A DNA stretch of 47,601 bases from positions 1-47,601 of the forward strand of contig JAIYDD010000229.1 of the NCBI GenBank assembly GCA_027487675.1, written 5' to 3'. A model generated the notes under the pieces. That model was given only the letters and a program-made list of their open reading frames with translations. It did not search any database and was not told the origin of the DNA. Position numbers and translations under genes: made by a program. This DNA comes from Acetobacteraceae bacterium (lineage in GTDB: Bacteria > Pseudomonadota > Alphaproteobacteria > Acetobacterales > Acetobacteraceae). Positions 16,492 to 25,086 of this stretch are shown here, in pieces (position 1 is the first letter of the stretch; each line of letters starts with the position of its first letter).

Positions 16492-16887
16492 TCAGCGCTT
16501 CCCGCCGAGCTCGGCGGCGATCGCCGCCTCGATGTCGTCGGCAGAGAGGTCTTCGAGGCCGCCGCCCTCGCCGGCCGGTTCCTCGTTGACGTCCATGACG
16601 CCGAAGATGTTCTCGTCGGTGGCGATGAGGTCCAGCACCTCTTCCTCGGCCGGCTCCGGCTCGGGCGCGCGCTGGAGGGACTTCACGACATCGGCTTCGA
16701 GGTTGGTCAGCTCGACGGTGCCGTCGGCGATCTCGCGCAGGGCGACGACGGGGTTCTTGTCGTTGTCACGCTCGATCGTCAGCTCCTCGCCGCGGCTGAT
16801 GTTGCGGGCGCGCTGGGCGGCGAGCAGGACAAGCTCGAAGCGGTTGGGGACCTTGAGGACGCAGTCCTCGACCGTCACGCGGGCCAT
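16492..16887 (-). CDS. rpoZ: RNA polymerase omega subunit
   Basis: 131 residues. The N-terminal [30 protein letters not shown] is the conserved omega core that clamps the beta-prime C-terminus. The acidic C-terminal extension ([13 protein letters not shown]..., [12 protein letters not shown]) is typical of alphaproteobacterial omega. The rpoZ-rel order is conserved in many proteobacteria and ties omega to ppGpp signalling. The 94-bp gap to folK contains a TAGATAGAG stretch that may hold the -10 region. Confidence 0.95.
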   Translation of the reverse strand: MARVTVEDCVLKVPNRFELVLLAAQRARNISRGEELTIERDNDKNPVVALREIADGTVELTNLEADVVKSLQRAPEPEPAEEEVLDLIATDENIFGVMDVNEEPAGEGGGLEDLSADDIEAAIAAELGGKR

Positions 16888-16981
16888 GGCGGGCTCCGAT
16901 CCAGATGCGGGAGGGAAGCCAGGGCCTGCCGGGCGAACGACGCCGCGGGCACACCCCCCCCTCCTGTGGTGAACCCTCTAT

Positions 16982-17503
16982 CTAGCCACCCGCCCCCGCT
17001 CCGGCAAGGACGCCGATCCCGGTCCGGTCCGCGGCCGCCAGCAGCGCCGCGACGGGCTGGCCAAGCGCCGGGTGCACCCAGCCCGGCGCCACGTCCAGCA
17101 GCGGCGCCAGCACGAAGGCGCGGAGCTGCAGCCGCGGATGCGGCAGGACCGGGTCCGGCGCGGCGCGGACCAGGCCTGACAGGTCCAGCAGGTCCAGGTC
17201 CAGCGTCCGCGGCGCATTGGGATAGGGGCGGACGCGGCCGAACGCCGCCTCGATCCGCTGCAAGGCGGCCAGCAGCGCGGCCGGGTCGGGCAGCGGCGCG
17301 CCGGGGGCGGGGTCCAGCCGCGCCACGCCGTTGACGTAGTCCGGCACGCCGGGGGTGGGGGGCACCGGCGCGGTGGCGTACCAGCGCGACAGCGCGCGCA
17401 GCCGAAGGCCCGGGATCGCGTCCAGCGCCGCGGCGGCGCGGCGGCAGGTCCCGATGGCCGGCGCGCCGTCCGGCCCGGGCAGGTTCGCCCCGATGCCGAC
17501 CAT
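16982..17503 (-). CDS. folK: 6-hydroxymethyl-7,8-dihydropterin pyrophosphokinase
   Basis: 173 residues from MVGIGANLPGP. It transfers pyrophosphate from ATP to the pterin in folate synthesis. Family motifs are the N-terminal GIGANL, RWYATAPVPP, DYVNGVARL, the RVRPYPNAPRTLDLDLL signature, and LPHPRLQLRAFVLAPL. A GTG two codons upstream is an alternative start. It is divergent from the NYN-domain gene, with 56 bp between starts, and lies upstream of rpoZ on the same strand. Confidence 0.93.
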   Translation of the reverse strand: MVGIGANLPGPDGAPAIGTCRRAAAALDAIPGLRLRALSRWYATAPVPPTPGVPDYVNGVARLDPAPGAPLPDPAALLAALQRIEAAFGRVRPYPNAPRTLDLDLLDLSGLVRAAPDPVLPHPRLQLRAFVLAPLLDVAPGWVHPALGQPVAALLAAADRTGIGVLAGAGAGG

Positions 17504-17559
17504 GATCACAGCCGCGTGGGCATCGATGCGTGGGTGTAGCATTCCGCTTGCAACCGCCT

Positions 17560-18219
17560 ATGGTCCGCTCGATTGCAGTGGAAGATCCAGCCGTGCATTT
17601 CGATCCCCAGGAGAGGCTCGGCCTCTTCATCGATGGCGCCCATCTCTATGCCGCCTCCCGCAACCTCGGCTTCGAGGTGGACTACAAGAACCTTCTCGGC
17701 GTCTTCCGCCGCCAGGCGCGGCTGGTGCGCGCCGCCTACTATACGGCGCTGCTGGAGAACGAGGAGTATTCGCCGCTGCGCCCGCTGGTCGATTGGCTGG
17801 GCTACAACGGCTATTCCGTCGTCACCAAGCCGGCGCGGGAATTCACCGATGCCGCCGGCCGACGCCGCGTGCGCGGCAACATCGAGGTGGAGCTGGCGGT
17901 CGACATCCTGATGCTGGCCCCACGGCTCGACCACGTGGTGCTGGTGGCGGGCGATGGCGATCTGCGGCGGCTGGTGGAGGCGGTGCAGCAGCAGGGGCTG
18001 CGCGTGACGGTGATGTCCACCATCCGCAGCCAGCCGCAGATGATCGCCGACGAGCTGCGCCGCCAGGCCGACCAGTTCATCGACCTGATGGATGCCGCGC
18101 CCGACTTCACCCGCCGACAGGTGGAGCCCCGGCCCCGCCCGGTGCCGGCCCGCGCGCCGCAGGCGGCCCGCCCGACGCCGGCCGAGCCCTTCCGCGACTC
18201 GGTCGACATCCCCGAATAG
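17560..18219 (+). CDS. NYN/LabA-like (DUF88) nuclease-domain protein
   Basis: 219 residues. The NYN (PIN-like) fold is shown by RLGLFIDGAHLYAASRNLG with D25, the mid-domain ELAVDILML with D115, and LVAGDGDLRRLVE with D132 and D134. These acidic residues would bind the metal of an RNA-cleaving site. The C-terminal 40 residues are Pro/Arg-rich and probably disordered. Such proteins are widespread in alphaproteobacteria next to rpoZ/folK or smpB; the target RNA is not known. A GTG start at 17530 would add ten residues; the ATG at 17560 is preferred but lacks a strong ribosome site. Confidence 0.88.
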   Translation: MVRSIAVEDPAVHFDPQERLGLFIDGAHLYAASRNLGFEVDYKNLLGVFRRQARLVRAAYYTALLENEEYSPLRPLVDWLGYNGYSVVTKPAREFTDAAGRRRVRGNIEVELAVDILMLAPRLDHVVLVAGDGDLRRLVEAVQQQGLRVTVMSTIRSQPQMIADELRRQADQFIDLMDAAPDFTRRQVEPRPRPVPARAPQAARPTPAEPFRDSVDIPE

Positions 18220-18266
18220 GCTGCCCTGCCCCGGCACCGGGCCGGGTGGAGGAGGAGCCCTGACCC

Positions 18267-18908
18267 ATGCCCGAGCCGATCGCCGAGCCGGGCCATGACT
18301 GCCCGCTCTGCCCCCGTTTGGTGGCGTACCGGCTGGCGAACCGCGCCGCCTGGCCTGGCTGGCACAACGGCCCGGTGCCGTGCTGGGGCCCGCGCGAGGC
18401 GAAGCTGGCGGTGATCGGGCTCGCGCCCGGCGTGAAGGGCGCCAACCGCACCGGGCGGCCCTTCACCGGCGACCATGCGGGGAAGCTGCTCTATGCCACG
18501 CTGCTGAAGTTCGGGCTGGCCACCGGGGACTACCGGGAGGATCCACAGGACGGCATGGTGCTGGCCGGCGTGCGCATCGTGAATGCCGTGCGCTGCGTGC
18601 CGCCGCAGAACCTGCCGACGCCGGCGGAGATCGCCACCTGCAACCGCTTCCTGAAGGCGGAACTGGCGGCGATGCCGGGGCTGCGCGCCGTGCTCTGCCT
18701 TGGCGGCGTGGCGCACACCGCGGTGCTGAAGGCGCAGGAGCTGAAGGCCGCGCATGCGAAGTTCGCGCATGGCGCCGTCCACGCGCTGCCGTCCGGCCTG
18801 CTGCTGGCCGACAGCTACCATGTCAGCCGCTACAATACCCAGACGGGGCGGCTGACGACGGCGATGTTCGAAGCGGCGATGCAGGCGATCCTGGCGCGGA
18901 TCAACTGA
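18267..18908 (+). CDS. Family 5 (UDGb-type) uracil-DNA glycosylase
   Basis: 213 residues. It removes uracil and other deaminated bases from DNA to start base-excision repair. Motif 1 is GLAPGVKGANRTGRPFTGD (51-69). It lacks the Asp/Asn of family 1 and has the GANRTGR string of family 5. Four cysteines, C12, C15, C110 and C125, fit the 4Fe-4S cluster of families 4 and 5. The late motif HVSRYNTQTGRLT is present. GGAGGAGG lies just upstream of the ATG. It follows the NYN gene by 47 bp on the same strand and converges on the glycosidase gene with 16 bp between stops. Confidence 0.9.
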   Translation: MPEPIAEPGHDCPLCPRLVAYRLANRAAWPGWHNGPVPCWGPREAKLAVIGLAPGVKGANRTGRPFTGDHAGKLLYATLLKFGLATGDYREDPQDGMVLAGVRIVNAVRCVPPQNLPTPAEIATCNRFLKAELAAMPGLRAVLCLGGVAHTAVLKAQELKAAHAKFAHGAVHALPSGLLLADSYHVSRYNTQTGRLTTAMFEAAMQAILARIN

Positions 18909-18924
18909 CCGGGCCGGGCGCGCC

Positions 18925-21669
18925 TCAGGCGACCGCGGCGGCGTCCACGGGCGCCAAGCGCAGGTCGTTCAGCCCCGCATAGTTCAGCAGGTTGAGCACG
19001 TACCAGCCGCCGGTCACCGGCTCGACCATGGTGCTCGGCAGGGGTTCGCGGGTGGACCAGTCCACGCCCTCGCCCGGCGGCATGAACCCCTCCCCGTACA
19101 TCGCGGCGGTCCATTGCAGGCTGCCGAGTGCCCAGTCCGCGTCGCCGGCATATTCCTTGGCCATGCCGACATAGCTCGTCATCTGCGGCCACACCGCCTC
19201 GTCCACCCGGCTCTCGAAGGTGCCGCCGGGGCTGTAGGGGGAGGAGGAGTAGAAGGTGTCGCCGTCGTAGCGGGAGATGCCGTAGCCGTCGCGCCCGGTC
19301 TCCTCGATCGCGCCCTGGATCTGTCGGATCGCGCGCGGGTCGTTTGCGTCGAGCAGGCCGGTGACGATGGCGAGGTTCGCCGAATTCTCCCGCCGGTCCA
19401 CCACCGTCTCGCCATCCGGCGTCAGGCCCCAGGCGAAATAGCCTTCCTCCTCGTTCCACAGGCCGGGCCGGTCGGCGGTGGTCGGGCGCAGGATGGCGTC
19501 GCGGATCGTCGCCGCGCCGTCCGCCCAGGCGGCCGCGCGGTCGCCGGCACCCAGTTCCTCCGCCATCCGCGACGCGGCGTTCAGCCCCTGGCTGTAGGTG
19601 ACCTGGGTGTAGATGTTGTAGAGGAAGAACTCCTCCCAGATCGAGAATTCGGGCGGACCGAAGCCGGTCTCGTCGATGTTCTCCGCGATGAAGTCTGCGC
19701 TGTCCACCAGCGCCTCGCGCACCACCGGGTCCGCCAGGAAGGCGTCCGCGTCATCCTCCCGCCCCGCCGCGCGCAGCCCTTCGGCGTGGCGGAAGGCGCC
19801 GATCAGGAACAGGCCCTGCGCATCCCATTCGGGCTGCACGAAGTCGATGCCCTGGTCGGCCTCGAAGAAGGAATAGTTGGTGTAGAAGGTGCCATCGACG
19901 AATTGCGGGTTCCGGTCGTCGCCGTCCTCCTCCACGCTCGCCATCCAGCGCCAGTAGCGGCCGGCATCGTCGTACAGCCCGGCGGCGTCCAGGCTGATCG
20001 CGGTCACCGCCGAATCGCGCGGCCAGACCTTGAACTCGTAGGCCGGGTTGGTGGCGGCGACGAAGCTGCCGTATTCGGGCTGCTGGCTCTGGAGGATGGT
20101 CACCAGGGAACGGTCATAGGCCTCGGCCAGCGCCGGGTCGGTGATGGCGCGCTCGCCCGTCTCGGGCAGCGCCTTGGCCTGCGCCAGCCGGTCCTGCCAG
20201 GCGGCGGCGGTCTGCTCGAACCAGAAGGTGGGCGAGCCGGCGACGCTGGTGCCCTGCGGGTTCTGCGCGGTGGCGATGTTCGCCTCCAGCGCCTCCCGGC
20301 TCTCGGCCATGGTCGTGTAGAAATAGAGCTCCACCGGCCGCGTCGGGTAGAGCTCGACATCCTCCCGCACCATGCCCAGCCGCACCCCCTGCCCTTCGGC
20401 CGAGATATCGTCCGTGCCGATCGCCTCGCCGGCGGCGAAGCGGCCGATCACGCCCTCGCCCCCCTGCTGCGCGGCGCCGGGGTCCTCGGCATAGGGCAGT
20501 CGGAAGCCGTCATTCGCGCCGGCACCGGCATCGTCGGCCTGCTGGCCGTCCATCTCCTGGAAGGCACCCCAGGCGAGCCAGAGCGGAGCCTTGCCGTTGC
20601 CGCGGTCGATCTCGACGATCCAGGTCTCGCGCCGCTCGTCCCACTCGGCGCGCTGCGTCAGCGCGCCGGAGAGGTCGAGCGTCGGCATCATGTCCCAGGT
20701 CACCAGCTTGTCGCCGACCTCGGTCTGGTTGGTCAGCGTCCAGCGCTCCACCAGCAGCGGCTGGCCGGGCACCATGGCGTAGTCGCGCTCGATCGCGACG
20801 GCCAGCGCCTCGCCGGTCGGCAGGTAGTCGCCATAGGTGACGTTCATGATGCCATCGGCATCGAAGTTCAGCGTGCTGTCGAAGGCCGGCGCCAGCACGC
20901 GGCCGGCCTGCCCGCCCGTGGTGTCGCGGAACCAGGCGGTGCCGCTTTCCACGTGGTCGACCGTCCAGTCGGAACGGTGGCGCAGCTGCGCCAAATAGGG
21001 GCCGAAGCCCTGCGTGTCCTTGGCCGCGGTCAGCGCGCTTTCATGGATGGCGATCAGGTCGGTGCCGTTGTTCATCAGCAGCGACCGCGCGCTGGTCTCG
21101 GCGGAGGGCGCGGTGCCCTCCGTCACCGTCAGGCTGTCGAGCGCGAAGGCCGTGCCCTCCGTGCCGATGCCGACGGTGCTGTCGCCGAGATCGGCGGTCA
21201 GCGTGATCTCCCGCGGGCCGGCCTGCAGCTCGACGCGCTGGCGGCCTTCGCCCCAGACATCGGCGGCGAAGAGGTTGGGAAAGGTGACGGCGCCGTTGAC
21301 CGGCGCGCCGTCGATCAGCAGGCCGCGCGTCGCGTCGCTGGTGCCGCCCAGCGCATGGGCGAAGTCGAGCGTGTAGAAGCCGGTGCGCGGGACATCGACG
21401 GTGAAGGTCACGGCCGCGTCCTCGGCCGGCAGCGCCACGTAGCGGTCGCCGGACGCGCCGCCGATGCCATCCGCCACGACCGCCCCGCCGGAGAGCGCCG
21501 CGGCCTCGGCTTCCAGGGTGGTGGCGAAGCGCGCGGCGCGGGTGGGCGGCAGGCTCGGGCCGGCGCTGCCGGTCGTGCCTGCCGGCGCGGCGGCGGCACC
21601 CATCCCCGGCCCGGCGGCAGGATCGATGGCGGGGTCGATGACGGGATCGAGGGCGATGGTGGCGGACAT
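18925..21669 (-). CDS. GH15-like (alpha/alpha)6 glycosidase with N-terminal CBM35-like module
   Basis: 914 residues. Residues about 48-185 resemble a CBM35/CBM6 beta-sandwich (TLEAEAAALSGG..., GDRYVALPAEDAAVTFTVDVPRTGFYTLDFAHALGG). A beta-rich domain follows, and then, from about 490, an alpha-barrel like glucoamylase/glucodextranase: FKVWPRDSAVTAI (547-559), QPEWDAQGLFLIG (612-624), IWEEFFLYNIYTQ (677-689) and YGEGFMPPGEG. The WEE glutamate near 679 is the likely general acid by analogy with GH15. The substrate is probably an alpha-glucan, but this is not shown. Extracellular family members have a signal peptide; none is seen here, as the N-terminus MSATIALDPVIDPAIDP is not hydrophobic enough. 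No strong ribosome site. Confidence 0.8.
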   Translation of the reverse strand: MSATIALDPVIDPAIDPAAGPGMGAAAAPAGTTGSAGPSLPPTRAARFATTLEAEAAALSGGAVVADGIGGASGDRYVALPAEDAAVTFTVDVPRTGFYTLDFAHALGGTSDATRGLLIDGAPVNGAVTFPNLFAADVWGEGRQRVELQAGPREITLTADLGDSTVGIGTEGTAFALDSLTVTEGTAPSAETSARSLLMNNGTDLIAIHESALTAAKDTQGFGPYLAQLRHRSDWTVDHVESGTAWFRDTTGGQAGRVLAPAFDSTLNFDADGIMNVTYGDYLPTGEALAVAIERDYAMVPGQPLLVERWTLTNQTEVGDKLVTWDMMPTLDLSGALTQRAEWDERRETWIVEIDRGNGKAPLWLAWGAFQEMDGQQADDAGAGANDGFRLPYAEDPGAAQQGGEGVIGRFAAGEAIGTDDISAEGQGVRLGMVREDVELYPTRPVELYFYTTMAESREALEANIATAQNPQGTSVAGSPTFWFEQTAAAWQDRLAQAKALPETGERAITDPALAEAYDRSLVTILQSQQPEYGSFVAATNPAYEFKVWPRDSAVTAISLDAAGLYDDAGRYWRWMASVEEDGDDRNPQFVDGTFYTNYSFFEADQGIDFVQPEWDAQGLFLIGAFRHAEGLRAAGREDDADAFLADPVVREALVDSADFIAENIDETGFGPPEFSIWEEFFLYNIYTQVTYSQGLNAASRMAEELGAGDRAAAWADGAATIRDAILRPTTADRPGLWNEEEGYFAWGLTPDGETVVDRRENSANLAIVTGLLDANDPRAIRQIQGAIEETGRDGYGISRYDGDTFYSSSPYSPGGTFESRVDEAVWPQMTSYVGMAKEYAGDADWALGSLQWTAAMYGEGFMPPGEGVDWSTREPLPSTMVEPVTGGWYVLNLLNYAGLNDLRLAPVDAAAVA

Positions 21670-21916
21670 GGCGTTTATTCCCGCGTCTCGCCGGCACGGG
21701 TGGTGCCGGCCTTGCGGGCGCAGCGCCCCGGCAACCGCGGCGGTTCATGCGCGGACCGGGACAAGCGGGGGTAGATGCCGGGCGGGAAGGATGCCGGGGC
21801 GCGACCGTGACGCGGCCCATCCTGCCAACAAGCGCGGCGGCGCGCGCCTCAGCCGGCGCGGCGCCGCCGGGCCGCCGCGGCGATGACCCTTTGGAGAGCG
21901 GGGGCCGGGCGGGCGG

Positions 21917-22474
21917 TCAGGCCAGCGGCCGCCCCTCCAGCGCCGCTTCCACCGCCCGCACCAGCACCGGCGCGTCGGGCGCGACGTTGGTCGGGAAGGC
22001 CCGCACGCCTTGCCCGTCCCGCGCCACCACGAATTTGTGGAAGTTCCAGCGCGGCGGCCCGCCGGCGCGGGCGGCGAGGAAGCCGAACAGCGGATGCGCG
22101 GCATCGCCCCGCACGCGGCTCAGCGCCGCCATCGGGAAGGTGATGCCGTACATCGAATCGCAGAACTGGCGGATCGCCCGGTTGTCCGTGGCTTCCTGGT
22201 TGAAGTCGTTGGACGGCACGCCGATCACCGCGAAGCCGCGCGCCGCGAAGCGGTCGTGCAGCGCCTGCAGCGCGGCGTATTGCGGGGTGAAGCCGCAGAA
22301 GCTCGCGGTGTTCACCACCATCAGCGCGCTGCCGCGAAAGGCGGCCAGCGCCAGGTCGCCGCCTTCCAGCGCCGGCAGGGTGAAGTCGAACACGCTCCGG
22401 GCCTGCGCCGCGGCGGGGCCGGCGGTCATGGCCAGGGCGCCGGCGAGCAGGGCACGGCGGCGGGGCTCAGCCAT
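21917..22474 (-). CDS. Exported glutathione-peroxidase-family thiol peroxidase
   Basis: 185 residues. The N-terminus MAEPRRRALLAGALAMTAGPAAAQA is a twin-arginine-like signal, so the enzyme acts in the periplasm. The peroxidatic cysteine is C60 in NTASFCGFTPQY. The rest of the tetrad is Q93 in SNDFNQEA and W143-N144 in RWNFHKF. C105 in QFCDSMYGITFP is in the place of a resolving cysteine, which favours a thioredoxin-type reductant over glutathione. The gene overlaps the upstream molybdoenzyme gene by eight bases and is probably co-transcribed with it. Confidence 0.92.
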   Translation of the reverse strand: MAEPRRRALLAGALAMTAGPAAAQARSVFDFTLPALEGGDLALAAFRGSALMVVNTASFCGFTPQYAALQALHDRFAARGFAVIGVPSNDFNQEATDNRAIRQFCDSMYGITFPMAALSRVRGDAAHPLFGFLAARAGGPPRWNFHKFVVARDGQGVRAFPTNVAPDAPVLVRAVEAALEGRPLA

Positions 22475-23138
22475 AGCGCTCCTCCATCCAGGGATCGCCG
22501 CGGTTGTGGTAGCCGCGCACCTCCCAGAAGCCCGGGCGGTCCTCCCGCAGCAATTCCACCCGCGTCACCCATTTCGGCGACTTCCAGAAATAGAGGTGCG
22601 GCACCACCAGCCGCACCGGCCCGCCATGGCGGCGTTCCAGCGGCGCGCCGGCCCAGGCGTGCGCGAACAGGTTCTCCTCGCGCGCGAAATCGTCGAGCGA
22701 GAGGTTGGTGGTGTAGCCGTCGTAGCAGGTCAGCGAGACGAAGCGCGCTTCCTCCTTCGGCCGCGCCATCTCGAGCAGCGTGCGGACCGCCACGCCCTGC
22801 CAGTCATTGTCGTAGCGCGACCATTGCGTCACGCAGTGGATGTCGTTGCGGCGTTCCGCCTGCGGCAGGGCGCGGAATTCTTCCAGTGTCAGGCGGACCG
22901 GCGCGGCCACCAGCCCCTCGATGCGCAGGCGCCAATTGGCCGGCGTCACATCGGGCTGCACGCCGAGGTCGAGCACCGGGAAATCCTGCACCAGGCGCTG
23001 CCCTGGCGGCAGGCGGTCGCGCGTTGGATCGCCATGGGTGCCGGTCAGCAGCCGGCCCTCCCGCGCCCAATCCTGCTTGGTCTCCACCAGCTTGTCCCGG
23101 ACCTTGCCGGTCAGCGGCACCGCGTTCTCGTCGTCCAT
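22467..23138 (-). CDS. Sulfite-oxidase-family molybdopterin oxidoreductase (YuiH-like)
   Basis: 223 residues. A single oxidoreductase molybdopterin-binding domain (COG2041). The Mo-ligating cysteine lies in NDIHCVTQWSRYDNDW, followed by FVSLTCYDGYTTNLSL, HGGPVRLVVPHLYFWKSPKWV and the family C-terminus FWEVRGYHNRGDPWMEERYG. There is no export signal and no dimerisation domain, as in the short YuiH-like group, whose substrate is unknown. GAGGAG lies 8 bases before the ATG at 23138. Downstream it overlaps the peroxidase gene; upstream is the PL5-like gene, 32 bp away. Confidence 0.88.
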   Translation of the reverse strand: MDDENAVPLTGKVRDKLVETKQDWAREGRLLTGTHGDPTRDRLPPGQRLVQDFPVLDLGVQPDVTPANWRLRIEGLVAAPVRLTLEEFRALPQAERRNDIHCVTQWSRYDNDWQGVAVRTLLEMARPKEEARFVSLTCYDGYTTNLSLDDFAREENLFAHAWAGAPLERRHGGPVRLVVPHLYFWKSPKWVTRVELLREDRPGFWEVRGYHNRGDPWMEERYG

Positions 23139-23170
23139 GCGGGGCTCCTCGCCAGCGAGTAGGTGCGCGG

Positions 23171-24259
23171 TTACGGCCGGGATGCAAGTGGCGCGCCGCC
23201 CCAGAGCAGCGTGACGCCGCCGCCGAGCCAGCGCGCGCGGAACGGCCGGTGCGCGGCCAGCGCCGCCAGGATGACCGGATCGCCGCGCCAGACCTCGAGC
23301 CCCGCCCCGCCGCCACCCGACAGCCAGGGCCGCGGCGGGGTATCGAGCATGCCCTGTTCCGCCCCGGCCAGCGCCGCGATGCGCGACGGATCGGCGGCCT
23401 GGGCGAAGCTGAAGCGCGCCAGCCGGTCGAGCGCCGCCAGCTCCTCCGCGCCGAAGGGCTCTCCCGCGGCGGCGCCGAGCCGCGCCAGCGCCGCCGACGG
23501 CTGCAAGGCGAAGAAATGGTAGTGCAGCGCCATGCGGCCGCGGGCGAGTTCCTGCGGGTGCGCGCCCTCTGCCGTGACGCCGGCCAGGAAGGTGCGCCCG
23601 GCCTGCATCCCCCAGCGCAGCAGCGCGCGATCCTGCGCCGCGACGCCGGCCGCGCCGACCGCCAGCCCTGCCCAGGCCATGTGGTTGTTGCGCAGCTCGC
23701 TGAGCCCTGTGCCCCGCGGCGCCGGCCGGTCGTAGTGGCGCCGGACCTCCTGCGCGACCTCGGCCATCCAGGCGCCGATGCGGGCCTGGCGCTCCGGCGT
23801 CGCGGCGGGGGCGTCGCGCAGCGCCAGCCAGGCCAGCGCGGCGCCGGCCAGCGTCCATTTCCGCCGGTAGCCGCCCTGCCGGTTGAAGCTGCCGAGGAGC
23901 GCGCGCTGCGCCGCCCAGGCCTCGATCAGCCCGATCGCGCATTCGGCCTGGGCCGGGTCGCGCAGCGCCACCCAGCGCTCGGTCGGGCGCTGGATGGCGT
24001 CCAGCCAGTCGTTGAGCGGCCGCGCCGCCGCGTTGTCCGCGGCCAGCAGCGCCGGGTCGTGCCGGGTCGCGTTGCGGTCGACGTAGAAGGGCACGCCGTC
24101 CAGGTCGCGCAGCGGCGGGGGCGGCGCGGGGCAGGGCCGGGCGGAAAGCGGCGCGGCCGGGCCGGGCGCGGCGAAGGGGCCGGGCATGGGTGGCCCCGCC
24201 GGCTCGGCCCGCGCGCAGCACGCGGCGAGAAGCAGCAGCGGGAGGACGAGCCGGCGCAT
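23171..24259 (-). CDS. PL5 alginate-lyase-family lipoprotein
   Basis: 362 residues. The N-terminus MRRLVLPLLLLAACCARA contains a lipobox (L11-A-A-C14), so the product is probably a lipoprotein. PL5 (AlgL) landmarks are SFNRQGGYRRKWTLAGAALAWL (124-145), the catalytic NNHMAWAG at 191-198 (N192, H193), and GRMALHYHFFALQP (241-254) with Y247 as the likely catalytic base. The reference enzyme cleaves beta-D-mannuronate polymers by beta-elimination. No alginate synthesis genes are in the window, so the true substrate may be another uronic-acid polymer. The low-complexity Pro/Ala stretch after the lipobox resembles a spacer. Confidence 0.82.
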   Translation of the reverse strand: MRRLVLPLLLLAACCARAEPAGPPMPGPFAAPGPAAPLSARPCPAPPPPLRDLDGVPFYVDRNATRHDPALLAADNAAARPLNDWLDAIQRPTERWVALRDPAQAECAIGLIEAWAAQRALLGSFNRQGGYRRKWTLAGAALAWLALRDAPAATPERQARIGAWMAEVAQEVRRHYDRPAPRGTGLSELRNNHMAWAGLAVGAAGVAAQDRALLRWGMQAGRTFLAGVTAEGAHPQELARGRMALHYHFFALQPSAALARLGAAAGEPFGAEELAALDRLARFSFAQAADPSRIAALAGAEQGMLDTPPRPWLSGGGGAGLEVWRGDPVILAALAAHRPFRARWLGGGVTLLWGGAPLASRP

Positions 24260-24593
24260 CAGCGCGGGGTCGGGCGCGCGGCGATAGCGGCGCGGCCACG
24301 GCGGGTCGGCATGGACCGGACCTCCCGGAGTTCGCGTGCCCCAGCCTCGCGTCCCGGCCGAGCTTGCGTCAACCGTGCCTCGTCCCGATCGTCTTCGCAG
24401 GTCCCGTCGCGACCGGCTGATCCCGGCCGTGCCGATCCTGGCCGCAGGCATCCCCGGCCGGCCCAGGATCGGGGGGAGGCCGGCGCTGCGTGACCCGGGC
24501 GGCGACCGCAGCGCGCCAGGCGACGGCATCCGACCGCGGCGCGATGGGCCGGTCTTCGGGGACAGGCCAGGGCGGCCCGCGCCCGCCGCGCCC
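24260..24593. other. Gene-free gap between the PL5 gene and smpB
   Basis: 334 bases with no credible coding frame. The stretch is GC-rich and would contain the promoter of the PL5-molybdoenzyme-peroxidase run and the end of the dapA-smpB message. I could not pick a convincing promoter or terminator; a few short GC inverted repeats are present but nothing stands out. Confidence 0.5.
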
Positions 24594-25079
24594 CTACCCC
24601 TTGTCCCGCATCAGCCGCGCCTTGTCGCGCTGCCAGTCACGCTCGGCGATCGCCGCGCGCTTGTCGTGCTTCTTCTTGCCCTCGGCGAGGCCCAGCAGCA
24701 CCTTGGCCATGCCGCGGTCGTTGAAGTGGATCTGCATCGGCACCAGCGTCGCGCCTTCGCGCGTGATGCTGCCGGTCAATTCCCGCACCTGCTTGCCGTG
24801 CAGCAGCAGCTTGCGCGGGCGGCGGGGTTCGAACTTCGCGGCGAAGCTTCCGGCCTGCCATTCGGGGATATAGGCGTTGAACAGCCACATCTCGCCGTCC
24901 CGCTCGCCGGCCCAGGCCTCGGACAGGGTGGCGCGGCCGGCGCGCAGGCTCTTCACCTCCGGCCCCACCAGCGCGATGCCGGCCTCGATCGTCTCGTTGA
25001 TCTTGTAGTCGAAGCGCGCCTTGCGGTTCTGCGAGGCGATGCCGTGGCTGATCAGGCCCTTCTTGCGGGGTTCGGCCAT
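24594..25079 (-). CDS. smpB: SsrA-binding protein
   Basis: 161 residues. It binds tmRNA and brings it to stalled ribosomes. Conserved blocks are NRKARFDYKINETIEAGIALVGPEVKSLR near the N-terminus, AYIPEW, RPRKLLLH and the C-terminal basic tail KKKHDKRAAIAERDWQRDKARLMRDKG that enters the mRNA channel. It starts seven bases past the dapA stop, so the pair is probably one transcript. Confidence 0.95.
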   Translation of the reverse strand: MAEPRKKGLISHGIASQNRKARFDYKINETIEAGIALVGPEVKSLRAGRATLSEAWAGERDGEMWLFNAYIPEWQAGSFAAKFEPRRPRKLLLHGKQVRELTGSITREGATLVPMQIHFNDRGMAKVLLGLAEGKKKHDKRAAIAERDWQRDKARLMRDKG

Positions 25080-25086
25080 GCGGGTC

